From: Burkholderia ubonensis
Lineage (GTDB): Bacteria > Pseudomonadota > Gammaproteobacteria > Burkholderiales > Burkholderiaceae
DNA: 64,000 nucleotides
Reading direction: 5' to 3'
Assembly: GCF_902833085.1 (NCBI RefSeq)
Contig: NZ_CADFEB010000014.1
Location: 124,001 to 188,000 of the forward strand
The notes under the pieces were generated by a model that saw only the letters and a list, made by a program, of their open reading frames with translations, made no database searches and was not told where the DNA came from. Below are positions 1-7,158 of this stretch, piece after piece. The position numbers and the translations under genes were made by a program. How positions within the stretch are numbered: position 1 is the stretch's first letter; each line of letters opens with the position of its first letter.

Positions 1-141
1 CTCCGGTTGACGCCAAGCTGCAATTCGATCGGACTTCAAAGTCGCGGCGCAGTCAGCGAAATCGATCCTCCCGAGATTCTCTCGGCGCTTCGGACCAAGT
101 TGGGAAGCGCATCGGGACAACTGTTGACAGACGCGGCCTGA
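1..141 (+). CDS. Possible 3' end of an unidentified gene, cut by the window edge
   Basis: Frame 1 is open from the first base to a TGA at 139-141, giving 46 residues that end in LSALRTKLGSASGQLLTDAA. The composition looks protein-like (acidic and hydrophobic alternation), but the piece is too short to assign to a family. Frame 3 is also open across this stretch, so the reading frame itself is uncertain. No function is proposed. Confidence 0.3.
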   Translation, partial: LRLTPSCNSIGLQSRGAVSEIDPPEILSALRTKLGSASGQLLTDAA

Positions 142-482
142 TGCCGATTTCACCGACCAGCTTGCGCGGGGATTTATTACACAATCCAGACAATTTCCTG
201 ACGTGATTGGCATTTAATAAAGCATTTCCCAATCCAGCAAGACGAAATTCCTGAAGCTTTACTCCAGATGCGAGAAATACGCTCTTCGTTGAAACGCTAA
301 CTCTTCAGCAATACGTTCCGGAGCCGATATAGCGCCAAGTGAGCATGTTGCACGCCACCGGTAGTGCGCGAGTTTCTGTCGAGCAAGCGCTACACGTCAC
401 GAATAACCGGATGCCAAAACCGGTGCGACAGGTGCTCATTCGGGTTTCGTTCGAAACCCGCCACTTCAACGGGAACAACAAG
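142..482. other. Intergenic region upstream of the first lipoprotein gene
   Basis: This 341-base stretch holds no convincing gene. It is clearly more AT-rich than the flanks around 180-300 (runs such as TTTATTAC and TTAATAAAGC), as expected for a promoter region. I could not pick a specific -10/-35 pair with confidence. An in-frame ATG-less extension of the downstream gene reaches 339, but it lacks a signal sequence and is judged non-coding. Confidence 0.4.
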
Positions 483-2489
483 ATGAAGAAGAAAGGCACC
501 TCGGGGATCGCACGGCTCACGCTGTGTGTTGCCGCGACCGCGATGCTCGCAGCATGCGGCGGCGGCGGATCAGGCTCTGGTTCATCCGGCTCGTCCAGCG
601 CGACGGCCGCAAGCTCGATGAGCGGCACGGTCGCAATCGGCAACGCGCTCGTCGGCGCACCGATCACGGTCATCGACGCCACGGGCAAGACGGCTGCGGC
701 GACTTCGGGCAGCAACGGTGCATATAGCGTGTCGATCAGCGGCCTCACGGCGCCGTTCGTGATTACCGCCACCGATCCGTCGGGCGCGTCCGGAACCCTG
801 TATTCGGTCGTTGCCAGCACGGCAACGAACAACGGCGCGCCGGTGACGGCCAACGTCACCCCGCTGACGACCGCAGTCGCTGCCCTTCTCACGTCGAGCG
901 GCAACCCGCTCACGCTGACGCAATCGGGCGGCCTGACGGCCGTCACGCCATCTTCAGTGTCGACGGCAGTCGCCACGCTCGACACGGCGCTCGCCCCGAT
1001 CCTGGCCGCGAACGGCCTGTCCGCCGCATCGTTCGATCCCGTCGGCGGCATCTTCTCGCCGAACCAGAGCGGCGCAGACGCCGTGATCGATTCGGTCGCA
1101 GTAGGCCCGGCGATCAAGGGCACGGGTCTGCAACTCACGAGTCTCGCCGATCCGGACACGGCGATCGCGCTGAATCAGAGCACGACCGTCGCGACGCCGC
1201 TGCGTGTCCCGTCGCAGCCCGCGAACTACCTCGCGACGCTCGTCTCGCAACTCGGGCAATGCATGAGCGCGATGCAGGCTTCACCCGGCACGAGCAGCCC
1301 GGCGTGTGCATCGGCCATCGACGCGAGCTACCTGAACGACGGCTTCACGAGCTTCGGCACGCGCCACACGTTGTTCACAAAAGGCACGACGCTCCAGGGC
1401 GTGAATACCGTCGCGTTCCTGCCGTCCGGCACGCTGCCCGCAATCAGCAACCCGGCCGCGCTCGTGTACTTCCTCATCACCGAGGCTGACGGCACGCCGA
1501 ACTTCGCAAGCGACATCGTGCAGCAACTGCCCAATGGCACCTGGGACATCATCGGCAACCAGGCGCAATTCGACATCTACATTGCGTCGTTCGTCGGCCG
1601 CGTCCAGTTCACCAACGCGGCGGACGCCGGCAACGGCCGTTTCGAATCCGGCCTGAACATCCAGATTCCGGTGGATGTGCCATTCAACGGTACGCGCCAA
1701 GCCGTCGGATCGGCGCTGGTGAGCGGCCCCGGGCTGCCGGCGAGCGGCGTCTACATGCTCAGTCCCAATGCCGGCATCGGACCGAATCTGACGTTCCCGC
1801 TCAAAGCCGTCACGGCGCCGCCCGCGCGGGCGTCGACCAGCGTGCCGTCCTGGCCGGACGTCGGCATGAGCACGCAGTACAAGTGGTCGTGGGCGTCGCT
1901 GTCCGGCGGCGCCAGCGCGTTCGCGCCGACCACGCCGGACTATGCGCCGGCGCCGGTCGACGTCTCGACCATCCGGCAGCACGGGGTGTACACGATCACG
2001 CTGTACGACGCCGCCGGTCAGCAGATCGGGATGCCGCAGAAGGTCGTCAACATCGCGCCGAACATGAATGCCGCAGCCGGGGCAACCGTTCCGTGGCAGA
2101 CGCTCGGCAGCGATGTGATCGCGAACCTGCTGACGGCCGGCGGCCCGGGTACGTCGACCGCGTCGTCTACGACGTTGCCGACGGCCGGCATCGACTGGAC
2201 GGTGCCGGCTGCCGGCCTGGCCTATCCGAATGCGTGGATTGCGATCAATTCGCAGGGCGCCGCGCAGTTCGTGAACGGCGTCGAGACGTATCAGGCGCAG
2301 CCGTATGACGTGATGCGCTGGATCACGCCGACGATCAACGGCACGACGTATTCGAGCACGCTGAGCGGCTTCGTCGATCAGTTGACCTCGACCGCCAACG
2401 GCGCCCATGCGGAATCCGCCGTTCAGGTTCAGCTTGGCTGGCAGGCGGGGGGCGATTACTACATCAATACCTGGCAGTACAACAATTGA
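483..2489 (+). CDS. Predicted outer-membrane or surface lipoprotein with N-terminal beta-sandwich domain
   Basis: The protein is 668 residues. The ATG at 483 is chosen because it opens a classical lipoprotein signal: MKKKGTSG, a hydrophobic core, then the lipobox LAAC at about residues 21-24, followed by a Gly/Ser-rich linker. The open frame extends upstream to 339, but that part is not signal-like. Residues of about 40-120 (SGTVAIGNALVGAPITVID and following) resemble carboxypeptidase-regulatory or transthyretin-like folds, the kind found in surface lipoproteins. The remaining 500 residues are rich in Ser, Thr, Ala and Gly, with scattered aromatic beta-type segments, and I do not recognise them. 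A strong terminator follows at 2554. Function is unknown; export and lipidation are inferred from the signal. Confidence 0.75.
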   Translation: MKKKGTSGIARLTLCVAATAMLAACGGGGSGSGSSGSSSATAASSMSGTVAIGNALVGAPITVIDATGKTAAATSGSNGAYSVSISGLTAPFVITATDPSGASGTLYSVVASTATNNGAPVTANVTPLTTAVAALLTSSGNPLTLTQSGGLTAVTPSSVSTAVATLDTALAPILAANGLSAASFDPVGGIFSPNQSGADAVIDSVAVGPAIKGTGLQLTSLADPDTAIALNQSTTVATPLRVPSQPANYLATLVSQLGQCMSAMQASPGTSSPACASAIDASYLNDGFTSFGTRHTLFTKGTTLQGVNTVAFLPSGTLPAISNPAALVYFLITEADGTPNFASDIVQQLPNGTWDIIGNQAQFDIYIASFVGRVQFTNAADAGNGRFESGLNIQIPVDVPFNGTRQAVGSALVSGPGLPASGVYMLSPNAGIGPNLTFPLKAVTAPPARASTSVPSWPDVGMSTQYKWSWASLSGGASAFAPTTPDYAPAPVDVSTIRQHGVYTITLYDAAGQQIGMPQKVVNIAPNMNAAAGATVPWQTLGSDVIANLLTAGGPGTSTASSTTLPTAGIDWTVPAAGLAYPNAWIAINSQGAAQFVNGVETYQAQPYDVMRWITPTINGTTYSSTLSGFVDQLTSTANGAHAESAVQVQLGWQAGGDYYINTWQYNN

Positions 2490-2544
2490 GCTTGAGGCTG
2501 GGCCGTGAACTCCGAATACGTCGGGGGTCGAGGCTCAGTCTGGG

Positions 2545-2700
2545 GATGTCTGAAGAGGGGTGCCGCGAGGGATGGTGGCACCCCTCTTTTTTGTTTGTGT
2601 CGGTCGTAGTGGCCGATTGAGAGAATGTTGGAAGACGTGTGATGCGCCGTTCTGTTGCACTCATCCAGCCCGAGAACGCCGCTCGGCAGCTTCACTCGTG
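2545..2700 (+). repeat. Copy A of a diverged intergenic repeat (terminator plus about 100 bases downstream)
   Basis: It shares with 3421-3560 the ordered blocks GTCTGA, GCGAGGGAT between the terminator arms, TTTTTGTTTG, GGTCGT followed by GTGGC, and then ACTCATC followed by GCCGCTC and GC-rich TCAC. The stem bases differ but pair within each copy, so the hairpin is kept while its sequence drifts. Copy A carries about 15-25 extra bases in the middle. Confidence 0.55.
2554..2593 (+). terminator. Rho-independent terminator after the first lipoprotein gene
   Basis: A perfect 11-bp stem (AGAGGGGTGCC at 2554-2564 with GGCACCCCTCT at 2577-2587) encloses a 12-base loop and runs into a T-rich tract at 2585-2593. 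A diverged copy of this element and its downstream flank lies at 3435. Confidence 0.85.
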
Positions 2701-2768
2701 CACGATGGCTTGCGATGCGATTTATCGGGTACGCTCGCAGAGTTTGCCGATGGAGATGGAGTACAGGA

Positions 2769-3347
2769 ATGATGCGAAACCACAATAAAAAAATGCGTTT
2801 AAATGGCTTTTCTGAAGTCCATTCGATTCAGGCCCGAACGAAATCTTTGTTGGCAGGTTTGTTTTGCTCCACGGCGTTTGGTTGTAACGTCCAGAGCCAG
2901 GCGCCCGCTCCGAACAATGTCACGCCCGCAAGCTCCGGATATAAAACAGAGATCTTCAACCTCGCAGATCCGGCTGGGAACCAATATGGAACGGCAACCG
3001 GGCGGGCGGTGTCGGCCGCGTTCGATCACTTTCTGAATCTGTCCGGCCTAGATGTGAAAATGCTCCGAAAGCGTTTGCTGAGTGGACCGGCGACGGAAGG
3101 ATCACTTTGGAAAGTAGGCGAGTCTCGTGAGTGGCTCTATCAAACTTGCCAAGAGCATCAATGCAACGTCACGAATGTGGCGCTGCTGTATGACGAACAG
3201 TCCCACCGCACGGCCGGGCGACTGCTGTATCGCTGCACGCCGCAATGGCTCGGGAACCCAAGCGACGCGGAAAAGGCGCTGATTGAGCGTGCATACCCGA
3301 TCAGGATTGATGCGGACGACGCCAGGATTTTTTGCAAGAAGCAGTGA
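2769..3347 (+). CDS. Hypothetical small exported protein, probable lipoprotein
   Basis: The protein is 192 residues if begun at the ATG at 2769, which has GGAG and AGGA purine stretches just upstream; ATGs at 2772 and 2793 are alternatives. The N-terminus is basic, followed by LLAGLFCSTAFGC, which reads as a hydrophobic core ending in an imperfect lipobox (AFGC). The mature part carries several cysteines (TCQEHQCNV near residue 125, YRCTP near 160, FCKKQ at the C-terminus), which fits disulfide bonding outside the cytoplasm. No family is recognised. Its early codons are A/T-rich compared with the core genes to the right, suggesting acquisition. It is followed by its own terminator at 3435. 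Confidence 0.6.
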   Translation: MMRNHNKKMRLNGFSEVHSIQARTKSLLAGLFCSTAFGCNVQSQAPAPNNVTPASSGYKTEIFNLADPAGNQYGTATGRAVSAAFDHFLNLSGLDVKMLRKRLLSGPATEGSLWKVGESREWLYQTCQEHQCNVTNVALLYDEQSHRTAGRLLYRCTPQWLGNPSDAEKALIERAYPIRIDADDARIFCKKQ

Positions 3348-3420
3348 GCGATGAGCGGGAATTCACCGGGCCACGACATATCCGCGATATGGGACGCCAA
3401 GCGTCCGTTACAGGAACCGG

Positions 3421-3560
3421 TCTGAGAAAGCGTGAGGCGGGGCGTTGCGAGGGATCGCGGCGCCCCGCCTTTTTGTTTGCGTTGGTCGTCGTGGCTGCGT
3501 GACACATCATTCAGTTGAACTCATCTAACCCAAGCATGCCGCTCCGCAACATCACACGCC
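3421..3560 (+). repeat. Copy B of the diverged intergenic repeat
   Basis: This is the partner of 2545-2700, with the same order of conserved blocks but a GC-richer hairpin stem. Each copy lies directly downstream of a predicted lipoprotein gene, which suggests an old tandem duplication or recurrent recombination between terminator flanks. Confidence 0.55.
3435..3475 (+). terminator. Rho-independent terminator after the second lipoprotein gene
   Basis: A perfect 10-bp stem (AGGCGGGGCG at 3435-3444 with CGCCCCGCCT at 3461-3470) is followed by TTTTTGTTTG. Confidence 0.85.
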
Positions 3561-3711
3561 TTCGGTCCTCGGCGACCCTATGCCGTTCGGCCAATAAAGC
3601 ATCTCAATAATCAAAGCAATCTATATTGGTTACGGAGCGAGAGACTCGCGCGCAAGAAAGATTGTCACCATTCGTGTCGAAAACGAAGACACTCCACCCT
3701 GGATCTGGCAT

Positions 3712-4053
3712 ATGGAATTTTCACAGCGTTTGAGACGGCTCCGTACAGCACGCGGGCTTACCCAACTGGATCTGGCCGATGCCGCCAGCGTTTCCGTCTT
3801 GCAAATCCGGCACTATGAAGCCGGAAGCGCCTACCCGTCGCTGAATGTGTTTCGTCGAATGGCGATTGCGCTCAGGGTCAGCACTGATGCGATTCTCTTC
3901 GGCGCTGATGAACGCGGGCCTGACGACGCCTTGCGGTACCAGTTCGAAGCGATCTCAAGGATGCCGGAACGTGTTCGCGAACTCGCGCGGGAGTTGCTTG
4001 ATGCGCTGATCGTCAGGAATCAGGTCGCAGAGAAGAGGAAAGGCAAGCAGTAA
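3712..4053 (+). CDS. XRE-family helix-turn-helix transcriptional regulator
   Basis: The protein is 113 residues. Residues 1-65 form a canonical Cro/C1-type HTH: FSQRLRRLRTARGLTQLDLA, then a recognition helix around SVLQIRHYEAG, then the usual YPSLNVFRRMAIALRVSTD. The remaining 45 residues form a charged, probably helical tail (RMPERVRELARELLDAL) that could mediate dimerisation. Size and shape match stand-alone phage- or toxin-antitoxin-type repressors. The ATG at 3712 lacks a strong Shine-Dalgarno sequence. It lies 73 bases upstream of the SymE-like gene with a 14-bp inverted repeat between them, so it may control that gene, but this is inference. Confidence 0.85.
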   Translation: MEFSQRLRRLRTARGLTQLDLADAASVSVLQIRHYEAGSAYPSLNVFRRMAIALRVSTDAILFGADERGPDDALRYQFEAISRMPERVRELARELLDALIVRNQVAEKRKGKQ

Positions 4054-4060
4054 ACGAAGC

Positions 4061-4094
4061 GCGGGCCGTGAGTGTTGCAGCACTCACGGCCCGC
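4061..4094. promoter_or_regulatory. Perfect 14-bp inverted repeat between HTH gene and SymE-like gene
   Basis: GCGGGCCGTGAGTG at 4061-4074 pairs exactly with CACTCACGGCCCGC at 4081-4094 around a 6-base loop. There is no T-tract on either side, so it is a poor intrinsic terminator. It sits 19 bases before the Shine-Dalgarno sequence of the SymE-like gene and could be an RNA hairpin affecting translation, a processing or stop site, or a protein-binding dyad. Confidence 0.7.
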
Positions 4095-4126
4095 TGACCA
4101 CCACCAACTCATAGGAGGAGTTGATC

Positions 4127-4432
4127 ATGGCTGACGCCAATCATAAGTCACGTGCAAAGCGCGGGGAACCGGAGACTACACTTCGGTTGCCGCTTCGAAG
4201 CTCACCCGACCCGGTCATGTCGTCCGATCGGCCTTGCATGCCGTGGATGGAAGTTATCGACGCGCACTTCAAGCTGTTCGGGTTCGAACCGGGTGGGCAC
4301 GTGTATCTCTCCATCAATCACGCCAGCAGGAAGATCTCCATCATGCCGGATTACGGGGATCCTCTTGTCAGGGGGCATGTGATGGAAAGCATCCCGAGCA
4401 GAGGATTCCAGTTCGATCTTCCGGGGATGTAA
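4127..4432 (+). CDS. SymE-like protein (type I toxin-antitoxin toxin family)
   Basis: The protein is 101 residues. The ATG at 4127 is preceded by a strong AGGAGGAG at 4113-4120; an in-frame TTG at 4121 is less likely. Residues of about 40-75 hold the SymE-type core: PWMEVIDAHFKLFGFEPGGH, a beta strand, then KISIMPD, matching the family pattern of a proline-tryptophan entry, a helix ending in GF.xG, and an AbrB-like swapped-hairpin strand pair. In E. coli, SymE is an SOS-induced protein repressed by the antisense RNA SymR. I see no clear LexA box here and cannot identify an antisense RNA. It sits between two HTH genes in the accessory region next to tRNA-Thr. The family call is good; toxicity is inferred. 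Confidence 0.65.
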   Translation: MADANHKSRAKRGEPETTLRLPLRSSPDPVMSSDRPCMPWMEVIDAHFKLFGFEPGGHVYLSINHASRKISIMPDYGDPLVRGHVMESIPSRGFQFDLPGM

Positions 4433-4645
4433 CTGCCGGGCTGATCGACTGCATCGCGAGTTAGCTTCTCGATGTCACCCGGGGTGAATGGGTTGCGTAA
4501 TCGATACGGAAACATTGCCCTGGGTGTTCATGAGAATGCATTTGGTTGCCTCATGTGCGCCTGCTAGAGGGAGGCGTGACGAGGGCGCTAGATGCCGCGT
4601 CGAGCCATCGGAACGGCCTTCGCCCGGATAAAGGAGGATTGAACG

Positions 4646-4927
4646 ATGATCGAACTTACAACCCTGAAGAAGCGCTTGCTGGCCGATCCGTCTACTCGGG
4701 CCGAGTACGACGCACAAGCGTTCGGGATTGCCGTTGCGCACGAACTCGTCGCCGCGCGCGTACGTGCCGGATTGACTCAGGAGCAGGTTGCCGAAAGGAT
4801 GCAGACGACCCATTCGACCATCGCGCACATGGAGAGTGGCCGCACGATGCCATCGCTGCGCATACTGGCCCGCTACGCTGAAGCGACGGGAAGCCGTGCC
4901 GTGGTACGCATCGAGGCCGCCAAGTAG
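4646..4927 (+). CDS. XRE-family HTH protein resembling a HigA-type antitoxin
   Basis: The protein is 93 residues, with AAGGAGG at 4631-4637 set correctly before the ATG. The N-terminal 30 residues (LKKRLLADPSTRAEYDA) followed by an HTH (RAGLTQEQVAERMQTTHSTIAHMESG, then SLRILARYAEATG) are the standard architecture of antitoxins paired with Gp49/HigB-type RNase toxins. Such antitoxins normally follow a toxin gene by a few bases. Here the 213 bases upstream contain no toxin ORF, so this appears to be an orphan. It could still bind DNA as a repressor or neutralise a toxin encoded elsewhere. Confidence 0.8.
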   Translation: MIELTTLKKRLLADPSTRAEYDAQAFGIAVAHELVAARVRAGLTQEQVAERMQTTHSTIAHMESGRTMPSLRILARYAEATGSRAVVRIEAAK

Positions 4928-4955
4928 TTTTCCGGCACGGCCGCCACAAATGAGA

Positions 4956-4988
4956 AAGGGGTTACGAGAAACAATCTCGTAACCCCTT
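4956..4988 (-). terminator. Strong hairpin downstream of tRNA-Thr
   Basis: A perfect 14-bp stem (4956-4969 with 4975-4988) has a 5-base loop AACAA. Read on the minus strand it lies 8 bases past the tRNA 3' end and is followed by TTCTCATTT, so it most likely ends the tRNA transcript. The convergent HTH gene may also use it. Confidence 0.75.
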
Positions 4989-4996
4989 GCTGAATA

Positions 4997-5072
<76 letters not shown>

Positions 5073-5091
5073 ATAAGCAGGAGATTCTACC

Positions 5092-5601
5092 TCATTTCAC
5101 GATCTTGAGGCGAGGTCTGCCGCCTTTCGCCCCGTCACCATCGGACGTCGGCGGTTCATCCGCGCCTTCCGACGGCTCTTCGTTCGCGCCGCTGTCGGCC
5201 ACGGGCGTCAGCCCCGTCGATGCGCCGCGCGGCTCGTCCACGTGTGCTTCGTCGGCGAACTCGCCCGAATCCGGACCATCCTCCGCGACCGCGTCGACCT
5301 GGAACGCCATCCCCTGCCCGTTCTCGCGCGCATAGATCGCGAGCACGTTGGCCACCGGAATCTCGAGCTTGTGCGCCTTGCCGGAGAACCGCGCGGTGAA
5401 CTCGATCCACTCGTTGCCCATCTGCAGCTGGCTCGTCGCCTCGAAGCTGATGTTGAGCACGATCTCGCCATCGCGAACGAACTGGCGCGGCACGCGCGTC
5501 GAATTGTCGACCCTCACCGCGATGTGCGGCGTGTAGCCGTTATCGGTGCACCACTCGTACAGCGCGCGCAGCAAATAAGGCTTCGTTGAAATCTCTTGCA
5601 T
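5092..5601 (-). CDS. sspB: Stringent starvation protein B, ClpXP adaptor
   Basis: The protein is 169 residues from the ATG at 5601; a GTG directly before it is an alternative start. SspB binds the ssrA tag of stalled-ribosome products and delivers them to the ClpXP protease in the cytoplasm. The folded substrate-binding domain covers residues 1-110 (TKPYLLRALYEWCTDNGYTP, then VNIS-type strands and the WIEFTARFSG segment). It is followed by an acidic, proline-rich flexible linker and a C-terminal GGRPRLKIVK, which matches the ClpX-binding tail of the family. It lies directly downstream of sspA, in the conserved petABC-sspAB order. Confidence 0.95.
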   Translation of the reverse strand: MQEISTKPYLLRALYEWCTDNGYTPHIAVRVDNSTRVPRQFVRDGEIVLNISFEATSQLQMGNEWIEFTARFSGKAHKLEIPVANVLAIYARENGQGMAFQVDAVAEDGPDSGEFADEAHVDEPRGASTGLTPVADSGANEEPSEGADEPPTSDGDGAKGGRPRLKIVK

Positions 5602-5673
5602 CACAATCCTCTAACCGGAGCGGATCACGCGGCCCTCCGCGCGCCCCGCTCCGTCATGCCCTTCGTCATGCCA

Positions 5674-6285
5674 TTAACGACGCATGACCTTTTCGGACGG
5701 CGTCAGTGCTTCGATATACGCCGGACGGCTGAAGATCCGTTCCGCATACTTCATCAGCGGCGCCGCATTCTTCGACAGCTCGATGCCGTAGTGATCCAGA
5801 CGCCACAAGAGCGGCGCGATCGCGACGTCGAGCATCGAGAACTCCTCGCCGAGCATGTACTTGTTCTTCACGAAGATCGGCGCGAGCTGCGTCAGGCGAT
5901 CGCGGATCGCGAGGCGCGCCTTCTCGTGGTTCTTCTCGGCTGCCTTGCCCTTCTCGTTCTCGAGCGTGCTGACGTGCACGAACAGTTCCTTCTCGAAGTT
6001 GAGCAGGAACAGGCGCGCGCGGGCGCGCTGCACCGGGTCGGCCGGCATCAGCTGCGGGTGCGGGAAGCGCTCGTCGATGTACTCGTTGATGATGTTCGAT
6101 TCGTACAGGATCAGATCGCGCTCGACGAGGATCGGCACCTGGCCGTACGGGTTCATCACCGAAATGTCTTCCGGCTTGTTGAACAGGTCGACGTCGCGAA
6201 TCTCGAAGTCCATGCCCTTCTCGAACAGCACCAGCCGGCAACGCTGGGAGAACGGGCAAGTTGTGCCGGAATACAGAACCATCAT
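5674..6285 (-). CDS. sspA: Stringent starvation protein A, GST-fold RNA polymerase-associated protein
   Basis: The protein is 203 residues. It has an N-terminal thioredoxin-like half (MVLYSGTTCPFSQRCRLVLF, then NPYGQVPILVERDLILYES) and an all-helical glutathione-transferase C-terminal half. SspA lacks GST activity and binds RNA polymerase, affecting stress and starvation transcription. A second ATG lies one codon in. It sits between petC and sspB with short spacing on the same strand, so it is probably co-transcribed with sspB. Confidence 0.95.
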   Translation of the reverse strand: MMVLYSGTTCPFSQRCRLVLFEKGMDFEIRDVDLFNKPEDISVMNPYGQVPILVERDLILYESNIINEYIDERFPHPQLMPADPVQRARARLFLLNFEKELFVHVSTLENEKGKAAEKNHEKARLAIRDRLTQLAPIFVKNKYMLGEEFSMLDVAIAPLLWRLDHYGIELSKNAAPLMKYAERIFSRPAYIEALTPSEKVMRR

Positions 6286-6378
6286 ATTTGCGTTTCCTCA
6301 AAAAAGCCGAGGGCCAGCGCGCGGAAGAACCCTCCTCCGGGTTCCGCCTTGCGCCGGCCCCACGCCGGTCAGGCGTGA

Positions 6379-7137
6379 TTACTTGATATCTTTCCAGTAC
6401 GCGGCATTGAGCCGCCAGGCCAGGAAAGTCAGGATGCCGAGGAACACCAGCACCCAGACGCCGAGGCGCTTGCGGGTCTGCTGGGCCGGTTCGGCCATCC
6501 ATGTCATGTACGCCACCAGGTCGGCCACCGCAGAATCATAATCCACCGGCGACAGCGTCCCGGGGGTCATCTGCTGGAAGCCGACGAGCGCGCGCACCTT
6601 CTCGCCCGTCTCCTCGTCCGTCTTTTCTTCGAATTTCGCGATGCGCTGCCCCTGCAATTGCCAGAGCACATGGGGCATGCCGACGTTCTCGAACACCGCG
6701 TTGTTCCAGCCGGTCGGCCGCGCATCATCGCGGTAGAAGCTCCGCAGATACGTATAGAGCCAGTCCCGGCCGCGCGCCCGCGCTTCGACCGACAGGTCGG
6801 GCGGCGTGACGCCGAGCCAGTTGTTCGCATCTTCGGGCCGCATCGCAACGGACATCGTGTTGCCGACCTTGTCGGTCGTGAACAGGAGATTCTTTTCGAT
6901 CTCCTTCTGGGATATGCCCAGATCCGTCAGACGGTTGTAGCGCATCAGGTTCGCGCTGTGGCAGTTCAAGCAATAGTTTACAAACAATTGCGCGCCGTGC
7001 TGAAGCGAAACGAGATTTTCCGTGTTATCGGGCGCGCGGTCGAGCGGAAAATTGCCCTCCGCGGCCGCCACCGGCGCCGTCAGCAACGCACAGGCGGTCG
7101 CCCCGATCAGCGCGAGCATCGAAAGCAGTTTCTTCAT
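6379..7137 (-). CDS. petC: Cytochrome c1 subunit of the bc1 complex
   Basis: The protein is 252 residues. It is the electron carrier from the Rieske protein to soluble cytochrome c in the ubiquinol:cytochrome c reductase of the inner membrane. A cleavable signal peptide ends near AAAEG at residue 27. The haem c motif CLNCH lies at residues 56-60, and an MRPED segment probably provides the axial methionine. One C-terminal membrane anchor (LGVWVLVFLGILTFLAW) ends before a short basic tail. It is the last gene of petABC, 21 bases after petB. Confidence 0.97.
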   Translation of the reverse strand: MKKLLSMLALIGATACALLTAPVAAAEGNFPLDRAPDNTENLVSLQHGAQLFVNYCLNCHSANLMRYNRLTDLGISQKEIEKNLLFTTDKVGNTMSVAMRPEDANNWLGVTPPDLSVEARARGRDWLYTYLRSFYRDDARPTGWNNAVFENVGMPHVLWQLQGQRIAKFEEKTDEETGEKVRALVGFQQMTPGTLSPVDYDSAVADLVAYMTWMAEPAQQTRKRLGVWVLVFLGILTFLAWRLNAAYWKDIK

Positions 7138-7158
7138 GTCGTTCTCTCCTCGCTCACG

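Larger units (their letters stand above)
3348..3711. other. Intergenic region with terminator, repeat copy B and regulator promoter region
   Basis: This 364-base stretch has no gene. It holds the terminator at 3435-3475, the second copy of the intergenic repeat up to about 3560, and then an AT-rich part (3590-3640) that probably contains the promoter of the HTH gene at 3712. A short dyad CAAT-CTAT-ATTG at 3617-3628 could be an operator, but this is weak. Confidence 0.45.

Noticed and set aside
125..160. TTGACA at 125-130 as promoter -35 of the first lipoprotein gene
   Set aside because: No -10 element at proper spacing, and it lies over 320 bases from the start.
4433..4645. Hidden HigB-type toxin gene upstream of the HTH at 4646
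   Set aside because: All frames carry stops within this gap, and no RelE/Gp49-like motif is visible.
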